Assembly (NCBI GenBank): GCA_963513935.1
Contig: OY740773.1
Span: 103,029,291 to 103,093,290, forward strand
Direction: 5' to 3'
Source of the DNA: Aphrophora alni
Lineage: Eukaryota > Arthropoda > Insecta > Hemiptera > Aphrophoridae
DNA: 64,000 bases
Under the pieces are notes generated by a model that did not search any database, was not told the DNA's origin, and saw nothing but the letters and a program-made list of their open reading frames with translations. The position numbers were made by a program, and so were the translations under genes. This document shows, piece by piece, positions 11,495 through 21,900 of the stretch (positions are counted from its first letter, which is position 1; each line of letters opens with the position of its first letter).

Positions 11495-13953
11495 CACCTG
11501 GCCAAACCTTCCGTACGTTTATTGAAGTGACTTTGAACCTTCTTATCGCTCGGCAACCTGTACGATGGCCTTGCGGGCCTTGAATTATATGTTTCTTGCT
11601 TTCTGAGAACATCCTTATGACTGTAGTAAAATATGAAAAGGTTTGGGGTTGACCAAGTAATTGCTCAGAATTACCAACCAAAGTTTTTAGTTCTATAGGT
11701 AAAGATCAAGTTGCTCTTTAATAAATTGAATCCAATCCATGAAAAAGCACTGACATATGTATTAAAATATATCTGAAAAATTGAGTTCACTATGTTGAAC
11801 TAACAGATACTCTGAGGGAAAGGAGATAAGTCTGATATTATTAGAGTTAACAATGGAGTGCCTCAGGGTTCAATTTTGTAACCAGTTTTGTTTACATTAT
11901 AAATATTAATGACGCCTTGAAAAACAGAAGAATCCCCCCCCCCCCAATTAAGCATATGGGCACTCATGATTAAGAGGACTTCAAGTACCTATCAATATGA
12001 GTAAAGCAAGTAGAGGCTTGGTTTAGAAATGTAGTAGAATTCTATTCTCTCGAGTATCAAAGTACCTACAATTTGTTTTTATGTACCTGCCATATCTATT
12101 TTCGGACAACGTAGAGAAATGATCGGCCAGCATTTTACTAGTCACGTAATTAATATCAAGACTTCTGTGACCTGTGTAGTACCACCCACATGTTACCAGG
12201 AGTTATTATCCATTCTCTTGTTAATTTTAACAATTTTGATTCTCCATCACATAGTTTAATTTCTTTGGGTAAATGATTAAAAAATATTGGGCTACTATAA
12301 AAAAAAAAATCCTCTGAAAATGTTCAATATTTTCCTTCGGTAAATATCTGGTAGGCATGGAACTTAAACTTTATCTGTAAACCCCTCTTGAATATGTATG
12401 TAATTGTGAACTTCTTTTGAAAAATGAGCTTAGAACCATATAGCCTAAATGTTGTAAATGATGAATGTTCGCACTTGTAAATAGTTGAAAAAAGATGTTT
12501 TTAACGGTAATAACTATTTGTGAATAATTAAACTGTTTATTCTGTATTTTAACCTGGCTACAATGTCTTCATTTATCTTAGATTACGTTACTTGTTAATT
12601 TATCACTACTTTTTGCCATAGTACATACATAGATATACCTATTCTAGAAAATATACTTAAATAGGCTATTGATCTCATGAATTAGGCCATATTATGTATG
12701 ATTACAAATACTTACTGTACATCAGCTGTGTGATCCAAATCTGAAACAAAATTTTGTTAATTATTACCATTAACCAGGTTTTAATTATTACCAGGTTGTA
12801 TGGCAATATACATGACAAAACATTAAAAAAAACAGTGGTAGCGTACAGTTGAAAAATATGAACAACTTGAGAATAACAAAACAAAAAGAGAATTCTCTAT
12901 TCTTCGTATTTATAAAAGATACATTTTTTACCCTCCTCGCCTTTTTAATCCATACATTTTTACTGTAGATAAGACCATCAATGATACTATAAAAGAAAAA
13001 TTTTGTGTCAGTTTTAATACTGAAATAGTATTGGAGCGTAAAATGTGTAACTGGATGAATGATATTACCAAAACCATACAATGTCAAAATTCTAACGCAG
13101 TAATTAGAATTAAGGGGACACATGAAAATCTTATGTGAATGTAATTATACTCAAAAACTAAAAATATGTGATATTTACATCGAGTTTGAGGTCAATTTTA
13201 CTTTAAGTTTGCCACAAATCTAAAGTGATTACTAACAGATATAAATATTATAATCACAATATATTCAGTGAGCTAAAAATTGTATGAAATTATTGCCAGA
13301 ATTGGTTTTAACAGGGAAGATTGGAGTAGCTATTATTTTATGACATTCGCTAAACATTGAATATAAATGATGTAGGCCTAACCTGCCCAAGTAAATAAAC
13401 TAATTATCAATTAGTATAAAATATAAGTGAATAACAAAACATTTTGCTACAAATGCTAATGTTTTTAGCTACAATTACATGTTAAATCAAAAAATAACCC
13501 TTAGGAGTCCATTTATTGCAAATACAAACTTGTTAATCCCAAGCTAGATCTACTCATTTTTCTTATCCTAATCTTTTCTACTGGGTCTCTTTTGACCAAT
13601 TCTTGTTGTTTTCTGTCCCTGATGTTATTAGATTATTTGAGAGTTTGGAGTTTTATTTTATGTTCTTTTATTCTTTTTTTATAAGGTTATAATGACCAAG
13701 ATGGTTTTCGCAACAACGGGGGGGGGGAATTAATAAATAAATCAAAAGTAGTGGATTTATAACTAGTTTAAACAAATGCTTAAATTTTAGAATCATCCAT
13801 AAGTTATTTTGTTTATAGGTTAGTAGCCTACTATCCCTAGATGCTTAACTAGCCCATAAACAAACACACTAAATGTAAATACATAAATCCACAATACATA
13901 CACTCATATTTACAAGGAGGTAAATTCCAATCTTCTTCAGTAATATTTGCCAT
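6607..13953 (-). CDS. Archease: Archease (tRNA-splicing ligase RtcB activator), complete four-exon gene
   Basis: Coding exons on the minus strand are 13953-13902, 12740-12716, 9985-9781 and 6786-6607. Together they are 462 nt, giving 153 aa plus TAG. All joints are in frame with GT/AG borders. The family promotes guanylylation and turnover of the RtcB RNA ligase in tRNA splicing, and such proteins are usually about 140-170 aa. Seen directly: an N-terminal K-Y-E-Y-L-D-H-T-A-D-V-Q block (residues 15-26), then L-H-A-W-G-D-T-L-E-E-A-F (27-38), a central L-L-Y-H-F-L-D-E-F segment, and a C-terminal H-P-Q-G-T-E-V-K-A-I-T-Y-S block ending V-F-V-I-I-D-I. These are archease hallmarks, and the acidic residue in H-T-A-D belongs to the metal-binding site. 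No frameshift or in-frame stop was found. AATAAA lies 22 nt past the stop. The introns hold the Tigger-like, Merlin-like and LINE insertions. Confidence 0.95.
7395..7617. repeat. Hairpin element in archease intron 3
   Basis: Near-perfect arms of about 45-60 nt (AATCTAGTATGTTTATTATA on the left, its complement at 7555-7580) surround an inner imperfect hairpin. The inner part has CTGAGGATGATGA and TCATC segments. Outer AAGGATTC/GAATCCTT bases extend the symmetry. Confidence 0.75.
7628..8375. mobile_element. Non-autonomous Tigger/pogo-like DNA transposon
   Basis: The ends are CAGTAGAACCCCTCTTAACC and its complement (GGTTAACAGAGGTTCTACTG). Both are flanked by TA, the usual target duplication of pogo/Tigger elements. 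Total 748 bp. The interior is GC-richer than its surroundings and contains a 75-bp tandem duplication (8121-8270). No intact transposase is present; the open frames through it are on both strands and are not recognised. Confidence 0.85.
8121..8270. repeat. 75-bp tandem duplication inside the Tigger-like element
   Basis: Units 8121-8195 and 8196-8270 differ at only a few bases, for example CGGCTCCGAC versus CGCCGCCGAC and CGACAAAGTCG versus CCACAAAGTCC. The unit length is a multiple of three. The sequence is conspicuously rich in GC and CG dinucleotides compared with its surroundings. Confidence 0.9.
8376..9780. other. Archease intron 3, right part
   Basis: AT-rich, with a short (TA)n(CA)n tract at 9051-9077. 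Sequence around 9527-9630 (CAGATGACAGGCAGACATCA, then TTTTTTGACCCATTGCATAATTTT) is repeated at about 50770-50905, so it is part of an unclassified dispersed repeat. No coding sequence was recognised. Confidence 0.5.
9781..9985 (-). CDS. Archease: Archease coding exon 3
   Basis: This exon is 205 nt. The acceptor is GTTAG|G, where the first base completes Gln, and the donor is AGA|GTAAGT. It encodes the segment starting L-H-A-W-G-D, followed by an acidic variable region and the L-L-Y-H-F-L-D-E helix. It ends in phase 0. Confidence 0.94.
10256..10470 (-). repeat. Dispersed repeat family A, copy 3
   Basis: Shares CAAGGGCTCA..AATGAGTAT, CATGTAGTCTTAGG, TAACACTATTGGAGTATTCA and GCTAAGGATCTTA with the other copies. 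Located in archease intron 2. Confidence 0.75.
10958..11675. mobile_element. Merlin-like non-autonomous DNA transposon
   Basis: The element is 718 bp with inverted repeats of about 147 bp (10958-11104 and 11529-11675) beginning GGTAATTCTGAGCAATTACT. A perfect 8-bp target duplication, AACCAAAG, lies on each side (10950-10957 and 11676-11683). The interior carries a short ORF with a C-x2-C zinc-ribbon and F-L-Y-E-H-G motif like the N-terminus of Merlin/IS1595-type transposases. A (TA)n microsatellite follows at about 11429-11490. The superfamily assignment is inferred from the 8-bp duplication, the GG..CC ends and the zinc ribbon. Confidence 0.85.
11163..11333 (+). pseudogene. Truncated Merlin-type transposase N-terminal ORF
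   Basis: The 56-codon ORF starts ATGGCTAGTGG and ends at TAA 11331-11333. It has two C-x2-C pairs: L-C-D-G-C near residues 11-15, and V-C-P-T-C-G-G near 47-53. Between them is a R-F-L-Y-E-H-G-V-L-Q segment. Proteins of the IS1595/Merlin group carry such a zinc ribbon before the DDE catalytic core; no catalytic core is present here. The right terminal repeat follows, so the catalytic part was deleted. Confidence 0.6.
12205..12335 (-). pseudogene. LINE C-terminal relic
   Basis: The minus strand reads S-S-P-I-F-F-N-H-L-P-K-E-I-K-L, then K-L-L-K-L-T-R-E-W-I-I. This resembles the F-N-x-L-P-x-x-I-K ... L-K-x-W-L ending of CR1/Jockey LINE ORF2. Orientation is opposite to the RT relic just to its left. 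Confidence 0.5.
12716..12740 (-). CDS. Archease: Archease coding exon 2 (25-nt micro-exon)
   Basis: This 25-nt exon encodes the core of the diagnostic L-D-H-T-A-D-V-Q motif. The acceptor is TTTCAG just upstream and the donor reads CA|GTAAGT. The split Tyr codon on the left and split Gln codon (CA+G) on the right both resolve in frame with the neighbours. It is too short for ordinary ORF calling and was found by following the family motif. Confidence 0.92.
12741..13901. other. Archease intron 1
   Basis: Intron of 1161 nt with GTATGT donor and TTTCAG acceptor. Apart from the repeat A copy 4 it is AT-rich, with a G9 run near 13720; nothing else is recognised. Confidence 0.7.
13498..13715 (-). 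repeat. Dispersed repeat family A, copy 4
   Basis: Contains TTGTTAATCCCAAGCTAGATCTAC, GGGTCTCTTTTGACCAATTC, GATGTTATTAGATTATTTGA and TAAGGTTATAATGACCAAGA. All are colinear with the other copies. Located in archease intron 1. Confidence 0.75.
13902..13953 (-). CDS. Archease: Archease coding exon 1
   Basis: This exon starts at ATG 13953 and encodes 17 residues, ending K-Y-E plus the first base of a Tyr codon. The donor reads T|GTATGT. The next exon supplies AT to complete Tyr, then Leu-Asp-His. Confidence 0.92.
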
Positions 13954-14706
13954 TATGATGTTTTTAAATATTAATTTGGCTTAAATATGTACCTTTCGTC
14001 TACTATAGACGGTTTTTAACCACAGTAACTGTTTTAAAAAATATTTCCTTTAGTCATAAACTTAATAGGTCCAAAACTGACATAACCATTTCCATTGCAC
14101 AAGCTTAGTCATTATTACAGATAGCAGTTCACTTGCTAAAAAATGCAATTACACGTTTCCTAACCTCTAAAATTATATAGCGACAGCAAGTAAAGTGTCA
14201 AGTGTCAAACTATCGATATTTACCTTTAGCATACTACACGGACTTAGGGGGAATATCGTCTCTTTTTATTTAGACGATACTAAACATAACAATTTTTTTT
14301 TTTAATTATAATAATATTGGTGTATTATCTACACAAATATGTTCGTATAAGTTGTAATAGTTGTTAAATTCTGTTGTTTTTCATTTTATTTTAAAACCCT
14401 GGTTTGAGAAATAAAATGAGGAAACAAAAATCTTTCAAAGTTGATGCACAAGCAATCAAGCGAAGACACAACTAACCAATCAAAACGCCAAACCTAGTTG
14501 AAATCTATGCAGTTTTTTTAGATATCCCAATTAAAAAGATTCAAAATAAAAGTGAACTGCGATTTTTTAATCTATTTTGAAACAGAAAAATACAATACAA
14601 TGATTGTATTAAAATCTTATCACCCACAGGAGTGATTAGTAATTTGTATATACATAAGAGCTCAAGGAATCACGTGGCCGTTAAAAGCGCCAAAAATTTG
14701 ACTTTA
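13954..14706. other. Archease 5' flank and spacer
   Basis: Presumed archease promoter region immediately upstream of ATG 13953. No canonical TATA is evident close to the start. No other gene is seen before the foldback element. Confidence 0.4.
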
Positions 14707-15613
14707 GTATACAGAGTGATTCACGAAGTTATCCCCACATTTATACAGCTCATTCTACTAGTAAAAATAATGAAAAAAGTTCATATAAACATATTATGTC
14801 CTATCTCGTTTCGTTTAGCGTCTGTCTGTCTGTATGTGTTTTTTAGAAAAAAATTTCTATCTTAAAAATGGTTTGAGATATCAAGTTGAAACTTTTTACA
14901 TTTAATGACCTTATTAGTGTGCATCTTAGATAAAAGTTTCAAAATAATATCATTTACAGAAACAAAATGACGGTCATTTAAAATGTTCAAATCCTAATAA
15001 CTTTAAAACGAGTGATGTTACAAAAAAAGGCAAGATACATAAAAAATAGCCCCTTTTAATACAAGCTTTTTGGTACCTGGTTTATTGATCTAAGATAAGT
15101 AGTAACAGAAATAAGTAAGATTTCCCAAGTAAAGGTTTGTGTTTTATTCATAATTGCAATGTATTTTCAAAATCAAATCACGCACAACATTAAAACATCT
15201 TACTTATTTCTGTTACTACTTATCTTAGATCAATAAACCAGGTACCAAAATGCTTGTATTAAAAGGGGCTATTTTTTATGTATCTTGCCTTTTTTTGTAA
15301 CATCACTTGTTTTAAAGTTATTAGAATTTGAACATTTTAAATGACCGTCATTTTGTTTCTGTAAATGATATTATTTTGAACTTTTATCTAAGATGCACAC
15401 TAATAAGGTCATTAAATGTAAAAAGTTTCAACTTGATATCTCAAACCATTTTTAAGATAGAAATTTTTTTCTAAAAAACACATACAGACAGACAGACGCT
15501 AAACGAAACGAGATAGGACATATTATTATGTTTATATGAACTTTTTTCATTATTTTTACTAGTAGAATGAGCTGTAAAAGTGTGGAAATAACTTCATGAA
15601 TCACCCTGTATAC
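14707..15613. mobile_element. Long foldback palindrome (907 bp)
   Basis: The left arm 14707-15120 and right arm 15198-15613 are near-perfect inverted copies around a 77-bp centre. The ends read GTATACAGAGTGATTCACGA and its complement with minor changes (TCATGAATCACCCTGTATAC). No transposase domain is recognisable; open frames in the arms are incidental. It is probably a non-autonomous foldback transposon, and the family is not determined. Confidence 0.9.
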
Positions 15614-16365
15614 ACTTTAAATTAAGTAGGAAAAATGCATGTCTTGATATTTTATGGTGTCAGTATTAGTACAGACTACAGTGCATATATTTTATATTTA
15701 GCTTTTAGTCTATAGTCTGTGATATATTATAGGCTCAAGGCTTTTGGTTTAAAATGTGGTTGTCATATGCAAGACCTTTGAAACACTTGGACCACTAATT
15801 GTTTTCTGGTTGAGTACAGTTGTATTCATTGAAAATAAGTATACTACTTAGGTAAGTAACTTTAAAAGTTTTTACAACTCAAATGTCTAAACCATGAACT
15901 TTTCTTTACTGTTCATGGTCTTATTGCGTATTACACCAATAAGTTTCATACAACAATATCTATTATTTTTAATCAAGTTTATCCTCACTGCTGAGACCTA
16001 TCCTACATATTAATGTATTACATATTAATTCTCCTAGTTACAAAAGTTGCTTTGCTGCCTTTTTTGGTAATCTTTAGGTTCATAGAAATTTTTTTTGATC
16101 AATAAAAAATATAAATTCGGTACTTATATTTCATGGAAATATTCATTTTGAGGTCACCTGAATGAAATAAAAGTTAGAATGATATCTTGTCTGTCATCCA
16201 TTTTAGTATGCTACAGGACTAACAGGTAGACTAATTTTTATTAAATATGGTATAAACATTTTGGTTGTATATATATTGTTCACACATTGTTTTGTTAACT
16301 TACATCAAAAATCATAATTTTGGTTCTCTCAAAACTGACTCTTAACAGTTTTAATCAAATTTAGT
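15614..16365. other. AT-rich spacer
   Basis: No gene or repeat recognised. Confidence 0.5.
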
Positions 16366-16500
16366 ATCCAAGGCCGGGACACAAAATGTTGCTTCTCATT
16401 GTAGTATATCCCATAAACTATGCAAGAAAATGCTCAACTGTTCCTTGTTGCCCACATCGATCAAACATATATCATTCTTTCTACCCCATGATTGAAATGT
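16366..16500 (-). pseudogene. LINE C-terminal zinc-knuckle relic
   Basis: The minus strand reads D-R-C-G-Q-Q-G-T-V-E-H-F-L-A, then a stop and Y-T-T-M-R-S-N-I-L. This follows the C-x2-C..T-V-E-H-x-L..C-P-x-Y..x-R pattern found near the end of LINE ORF2 proteins. Confidence 0.55.
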
Positions 16501-16780
16501 TCCTATTAATGTACAATGATATGTTACAATACTTACCGGTACTATCACTCTCAGATCCTTTATCACATATCTTAATAACCATTATATTATTTCTTAATTG
16601 ATTTTGTTTAAAAAAAAAGATCATCTTTGTCTAGTCTTTTCTGTATTTCCACTTTTGTAAATGCACAATGCACCTTACCCGATCAGCTCATAATCATAGT
16701 TCTAATGGTCTGTCAGAATCGACAAAAGAAGTTGAACCCACTCTTGCCTTAGAACAATGTTGTTACATCTTTTTTTCTTC

Positions 16781-16783
<3 letters not shown>

Positions 16784-16822
<39 letters not shown>
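16784..16822. repeat. (TA)n microsatellite
   Basis: An uninterrupted TA run, followed by an (ATT)n-like tract to about 16880. Confidence 0.95.
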
Positions 16823-16826
<4 letters not shown>

Positions 16827-17049
16827 TTTACTCTAACATCCAAATATTATTATTATCATTATTATTATTACTATTACTATTTCATTAGTTGTTTATTGTT
16901 CTAATAAATGAACAAGAAATTAATAGTATTACTAATATTTGTGTAGCCCACTGACAACAAAAAGTGGTGTTGTTGCATAACAAAAAATTGAGAGATTTAG
17001 CTTCAATAGCATATGTGGTCAAATATCTCATCACAAACACAAGCTAAGA

Positions 17050-17275
17050 ACAGTTTGTTTATATGGATTCATGTAGTCTTACGTTAGATCATCCCTTTTT
17101 TTCATCTTTCCTATCATGTCTCTCTTGACAAACTCTTGTTCTCATCTGACCCTGACTATTAGAGTATTCCAGAGTTAGGGGTCATTATTTTAATTTCTTT
17201 TCTTGTGTTTTCTATAAGATGATGATATTTGAGAGGTTTTTCACCTTTAATTAACAAGAAACAAAATATTTATAA
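17050..17275 (-). repeat. Dispersed repeat family A, copy 5
   Basis: Contains TCATGTAGTCTTACGTTAGAT, TTCATCTTTCCTATCATGTC, ATTAGAGTATTCCAGAGTTA and GAGAGGTTTTTCACCTTTAA. It lies just 3' of the transporter gene 1 terminus. Confidence 0.75.
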
Positions 17276-17502
17276 GTTTCATAAGGTCTCAAATATACTT
17301 AGAAAATGGTAACAAGCAACATTTATTCATTTACATATTCATCTACACTTCTTCACAAAAAAATATAACAACGACAATAACTTTTAAACATTCAACTTCT
17401 TCAATAATAATAAAAAGTTTTTTTTTTTTTTTTTAAATACTGTATATGATTTTAAACATTGAACCATTTCTATAATCTATCCATAGAACATTAAAAAAAT
17501 TG

Positions 17503-17508
17503 TTTATT
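17503..17508 (-). terminator. Transporter gene 1 polyadenylation signal candidate
   Basis: AATAAA on the minus strand, about 70 nt past the stop codon of the transporter. Confidence 0.5.
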
Positions 17509-17578
17509 AAGAAATTTAACAGACTACATCTGTTATTATGACAATCAATAAATAAATGTTGGCAATATTTAAGTTGCA

Positions 17579-18942
17579 TTACACTATTCTACTTAGTACT
17601 GGTGTAGTAATCTTTTGCCTTTCTATACCGTTAAGAATATCCTGAATCTCCTGCAAAGTCTTTCCTTTAGTTTCTGGCAAATAACAAATTGTAAAAAGTA
17701 ATCCAATAAAACAGGAAACAGAGAAAATTAAATAATTTAAATACATTCCTTCTTCATATGCAATTATTAAGTAAAATTTGTTGAGAATAAACGATGTAAG
17801 TGCCAAAGATATCGTAGTAAGGGCAGACATTTTAGCTTTAACATTAGAAGGGAATAATTCTCCTTTAATAGTGGCAACTACTGGACCAAGACCTACACTA
17901 AAAGTAACAGTATGTATACAAAACATAACAAATGGGATAAAATTCACAGGATCAGTTCTTACATCTGTTTTTGAATCAAAATAGAACCAAATTCCAGAAA
18001 TTAACATAGTCATACCACAACCTAAGCAAGAAATTATTAGTAACGTTTTACGACCATATTTATCTGTAACTATTATTGTATACAGACTTGCAAATACCCC
18101 AATTACACCTAGAATGATGACACACTGACTTGGATTTAATAAGTTGAAAGTTGATTGTGGTAGTGTTGTTGATGCAAAGGTTTGGATAACACCATTCCCA
18201 GATAATCTTTTTAAAGCAGCAAATGTTTCTGAAATTATGAAAGCCTTTCTGGAACCTTTAGTAGCGAATATATCCACATAATTACCTCTATTTTCTAATT
18301 GTTCTTGTACAGTTTTCTCTATTAAGTTTAACTCCATTTCTAATTCAATTTTATTTTTATCACCTCGTAACCATGAAAGTGATTTTCGAGCAGATTCTCG
18401 TTTATCTTTCATTATTAAATAATATGGAGATTCAGGCATGAAGGTAAATGTCAAAAAGAAAATAATGCAAGACATGAAAGAAAGTATGGCTAAAGTATAG
18501 TATGAAATGTAAGGTCCAATGACAAAGGTAAAAAGCATACCAATTGACATCATAAAGTTGTTAAAAGTACCAAGGCGTCCTCTAATGTCAGGTTGTGCTA
18601 TCTCACCAATATAAATTGGTTCAATCGTTGAGATTAAACCAAAAAATAATCCTGCTAAAAACCTTGCTATGTACAATAACGGAGCCGATCGAGCAATAAG
18701 AATCAATAGCCATGAACTAAACTGTAATATGTTCATACAAACTATAGTTTTTTTACGTCCAATTTTATCAGCTAAATAACTAGCAGGTATAGCGCTCAAC
18801 ATGTTCCCAAAAAACATGAGAGATACCATCCACGAAATTTGTGTTATATCTAAATAGATTGGAGTCTCATAAGCCATCATCTTCGGCAGTGTCGGAGAAG
18901 GCCATGCAATTGACTGTCCAATCATAAGGAATGAGAAGGAAG
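17579..18942 (-). CDS. Tret1-like transporter gene 1, large terminal exon
   Basis: This 1364-nt exon encodes nearly the whole carrier. Motifs in order are D-K-I-G-R-K-K-T (TM2-3 loop), R-F-L-A-G-L-F-F-G (TM4), G-E-I-A-Q-P-D-I-R-G-R-L-G-T (TM4-5 loop), P-E-S-P-Y-Y-L (after TM6), D-K-Y-G-R-K-T-L (TM8-9 loop), G-P-V-V-A-T-I-K-G-E-L-F-P (TM10 and its loop) and P-E-T-K-G-K-T-L-Q-E-I-Q (C-terminal). The TM7 Q-Q-L-S-G signature of classical sugar porters is replaced by K-R-L-S-G-N-G-V-I-Q, as in divergent insect Tret-like carriers, so substrate specificity may differ. An apparent extension upstream of 18942 is intron. The stop is at 17579-17581. Confidence 0.95.
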
Positions 18943-21900
18943 CTGAAAACAAACAAATAACATATTCATTATTTTAATGTCTTATTGACGCATATATTCT
19001 AATTCATTTATACAACTAGTTAGTATTAGAAATGTGTTCTGACAAGATATTCTGTATCTGATACAAAATCGAGAAGGAGTTAATGCACCCTTCGTGTAAT
19101 CTTGACAGCAATTACAATCGACAGCTTTGAAGCAAATTGGTTAACATTTTACCTTTTTTACTATATTATTTGTTTCCCCACTTCTTTATAACATTTACCA
19201 CTACATATTTAAGTAGTTTTATTTTTATAAATCCAAATTTAAGTATATATTTTTTAATGTTGTTTTAAAAATAGTTACATACAAAAATTTTAAATTTCAA
19301 AATATTGTGGTTTTTGAAAATATATGTGACTTTTTAAATGTATCAAAATCTGTTTATTCTTGAAGAACCAACACTTTTTTACATGAAGAACAAAATTGTA
19401 TTCGAAATGGTGATAAATCAACCTATCAATTTCAAAATTACATAAACTCACAATATTTATAGGCTAATAGGAACTTATACATATTGAAAACAATATTTAC
19501 ACTGTAAAATCAACACATTATTTATTTGTCAGCTCCTTTAATATTTTAAATTTGTAATTAAGTTACACATTGAAATATGACTTTAAAACAGAATACGATT
19601 TATATAATAATCAACTAATCTGCTCAGAAATAAAAACAAGAGTATGTGTATTAAAAAATCCAGACTATAGTATGCAATTTATTGATACATTTTATTATAT
19701 AAATATTTAGAATTAAAATATTCTAACAATATTGCAAAATAAAATTGACTTCAATTACTATTAAAAATACTATTACGCGAAAAACATGATGCTAGTAATG
19801 AAGTTTGTTTTGTGAGAATGAGGCTACCTTGTATGTCAACTAATGGTCCAGACATCAGATATATGAGGCCATCTTATACGTCTGCACCAATGGGTTAATT
19901 TGTATGTTAAAAATTTGTATTTACTGTTGTAGACATAAATTCTGCAAAATTGATAACTATTGGTTTAGTATCCAAAAGTGACTATAGGTGTGAACAATCT
20001 TATAAACTTGATCTTAATTCCTCAACATTGCCAATTGAACAGAAACTATCTAATATCACTACAGATAATTTCACTACTATAACTACTTACTCCTAATTTC
20101 CTACTTAAAATATGATAAACAGAAAACACTGAAATATCCTCAATATGAATTCAAGACTAAAGCAGCGTTTACACTAGCATGTAGTGCTTGCAAGGACATG
20201 CAAGTTGATGCAAACTGTACTTGCATTAAAGTTAAGGTTTACACTACACACCTACCTTCATTGCAAGGGAAACTTGCTTAAAGTCCAGTCAGTACAGTTC
20301 TTCATATACCGAATATTTGAAAGGCCTATTCCTTGTCACCGGAAAAAGTAGACAGCATTGTCAAAGCAACAATTGCATTGCATAACTGGTTACGTATTAC
20401 AAGCCCAGGGGATTATTTTTTCAGAGGTTGTGTTGACATTGAAGATATTGAAACCGGTGAAATAACAGAAGGAGAATGGCGTAGAAACGTGAGAACAGAA
20501 GGTTTACTCAGTTTTAGAAATTCAGGACGTTTACGTAATCCTTCGAAAAGGGCGAAGAAGGTGAGGGATGGGCTGGCAGATTGGTTCATGGGAGTGTGGG
20601 TAGTGTACCCTGGCAGTTGCAGTTTGTTCAAAACCAAGAACATTAAAGTGTTCGACAAGCACTTTAGGCGAATTGAGACTAATTGACATTTAATGGTCAC
20701 ATCAATATATAAGTGTATGTATAATTTGTAAAATGTTGAACTAAGTTTAAATAAACATTAATAAAAAAAGAAGTTTATTTTAATTTTTTTTTTCCGTTTT
20801 GCCTTCCTTCTTTACTGTATCCCTTCCTATCACTGGATCATCACCTCCATTGTTAAAGTCTGGATCAGCCATGACAACTCACTAAACAATTATAACACAA
20901 AATTCAACTCAATGCACAGAGCACACGACCAAACACTTCCGTTACTTGTTTAAAAGTAGTAGTTGTCTGCAAGCAACAGGTTTACACAGGAAAGTACAGC
21001 TAGCACGCAAATGGAGCTTTAGCGAAAGTTGTTAGTTGCGCAAGTAATTTCTGTCAAAACAGATATTATTTGCGAAAGCAACAAATGCATGCAAGTCCGC
21101 GTTGCAAGTTAAACTTTCGTGCATTTTAGTGTTTACATTTGCAAGTTTTTCTGCAAGTTGGATGCAAATAAAACTTACGCAAGCGCTACATGCTAGTGTA
21201 AACACCTCTTTATTGGCTGACTTCAATAGAATGTATTTTATTTAGAACCTTGGGACGAATCTGAAAACATGGGTTTTTGCAATGAGTATTGTTACAAAAT
21301 TTTGCTTAGCAGATTAAATAAAACAAGTATTTATTTTTCAGCAATAAATTATTAATTGGGTAAAGAAAATTAAACATTACACCATAACTAAAATTAAACA
21401 TCTTATTTCAATTTTCAACTTTAAAATTAATTAAATTATTAGTAAAGTTTCTTGTAGAAGTTAAAAAATAAAAGTTAAAAAACGTAAATACTTAATTGTG
21501 AAATAATCTTTGTCATTCTGGTGATTGTTGCTTGTTACAGTGTTAGGAATATGTTGTGTTGAATAAGAATAATGTGTTATTTCTAATTAATAATATAAGT
21601 TGGAGAGGTTATAATACAGAGAACAAAAACATTTTGGTTCATGAGCTGAATATCGTCTACCGTAGATGCTTATGGTATCAGTTTAAAAACTATTGTAATA
21701 GTTTGAGAACTATCACTTAACAATATTAAGCCTGTACCAACTACGAAAACAAGGAACAAAAACTTTTTGAGCATGACCGAAGTGCCATCTAATGTACCTG
21801 CTTATTGAATCAGTTTAAAAAGTATCATTTTAACATTACTAAGTTTGTGTCAACTACTACTGTAAACTAGGAATAAAAATGATTTGCCCATGATCATAAT

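Larger units (their letters stand above)
10541..11930 (+). pseudogene. LINE reverse-transcriptase relic, split by a Merlin-like insertion
   Basis: Fragments of a non-LTR reverse transcriptase are readable across frameshifts. They are L-K-N-K-S-S-I-G-Y-D-E-I (near 10566), E-N-Q-Y-G-F-L-K-G (near 10842), I-F-M-D-L-T-K (to 10957) and, beyond the inserted element, N-N-G-V-P-Q-G-S-I-L followed by P-V-L-F-T-L (near 11850-11900). These correspond to the fingers/palm motifs of CR1/Jockey-type enzymes. The insertion lies exactly within the D-L-T-K-A-F-D motif. Multiple stops make it dead. Confidence 0.8.
20159..21211. mobile_element. PIF/Harbinger-like DNA transposon, internally deleted
   Basis: The ends read AAAGCAGCGTTTACACTAGC and AAAGAGGTGTTTACACTAGC (reverse complement of the right end), continuing ATGTAG.GCTTGC. 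TA lies on both sides, but a 3-bp duplication could not be confirmed. Inside are the C-terminal part of a Harbinger transposase on plus and the start of a second ORF on minus, the usual two-gene layout of this superfamily. Subterminal TTGCAAG motifs recur. Confidence 0.85.

Noticed and set aside
14632..14865. 77-codon frame at the left of the foldback
   Set aside because: Lies across the foldback boundary and lacks any domain; incidental.
17778..17984. Open frame on plus inside the transporter exon
   Set aside because: Antisense to a strongly supported coding exon; no family features.
18943..18952. Apparent start of transporter gene 1 at 18952
   Set aside because: The codon there is TTG and the sequence is a polypyrimidine-CAG splice acceptor; the true exon border is 18942 and the first exon lies at 30.7 kb.
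20413..21226. Minus-strand frames across the Harbinger element (20413-20700 and 21032-21226)
   Set aside because: The first is antisense to the transposase fragment and the second is composed of subterminal TTGCAAG repeats.
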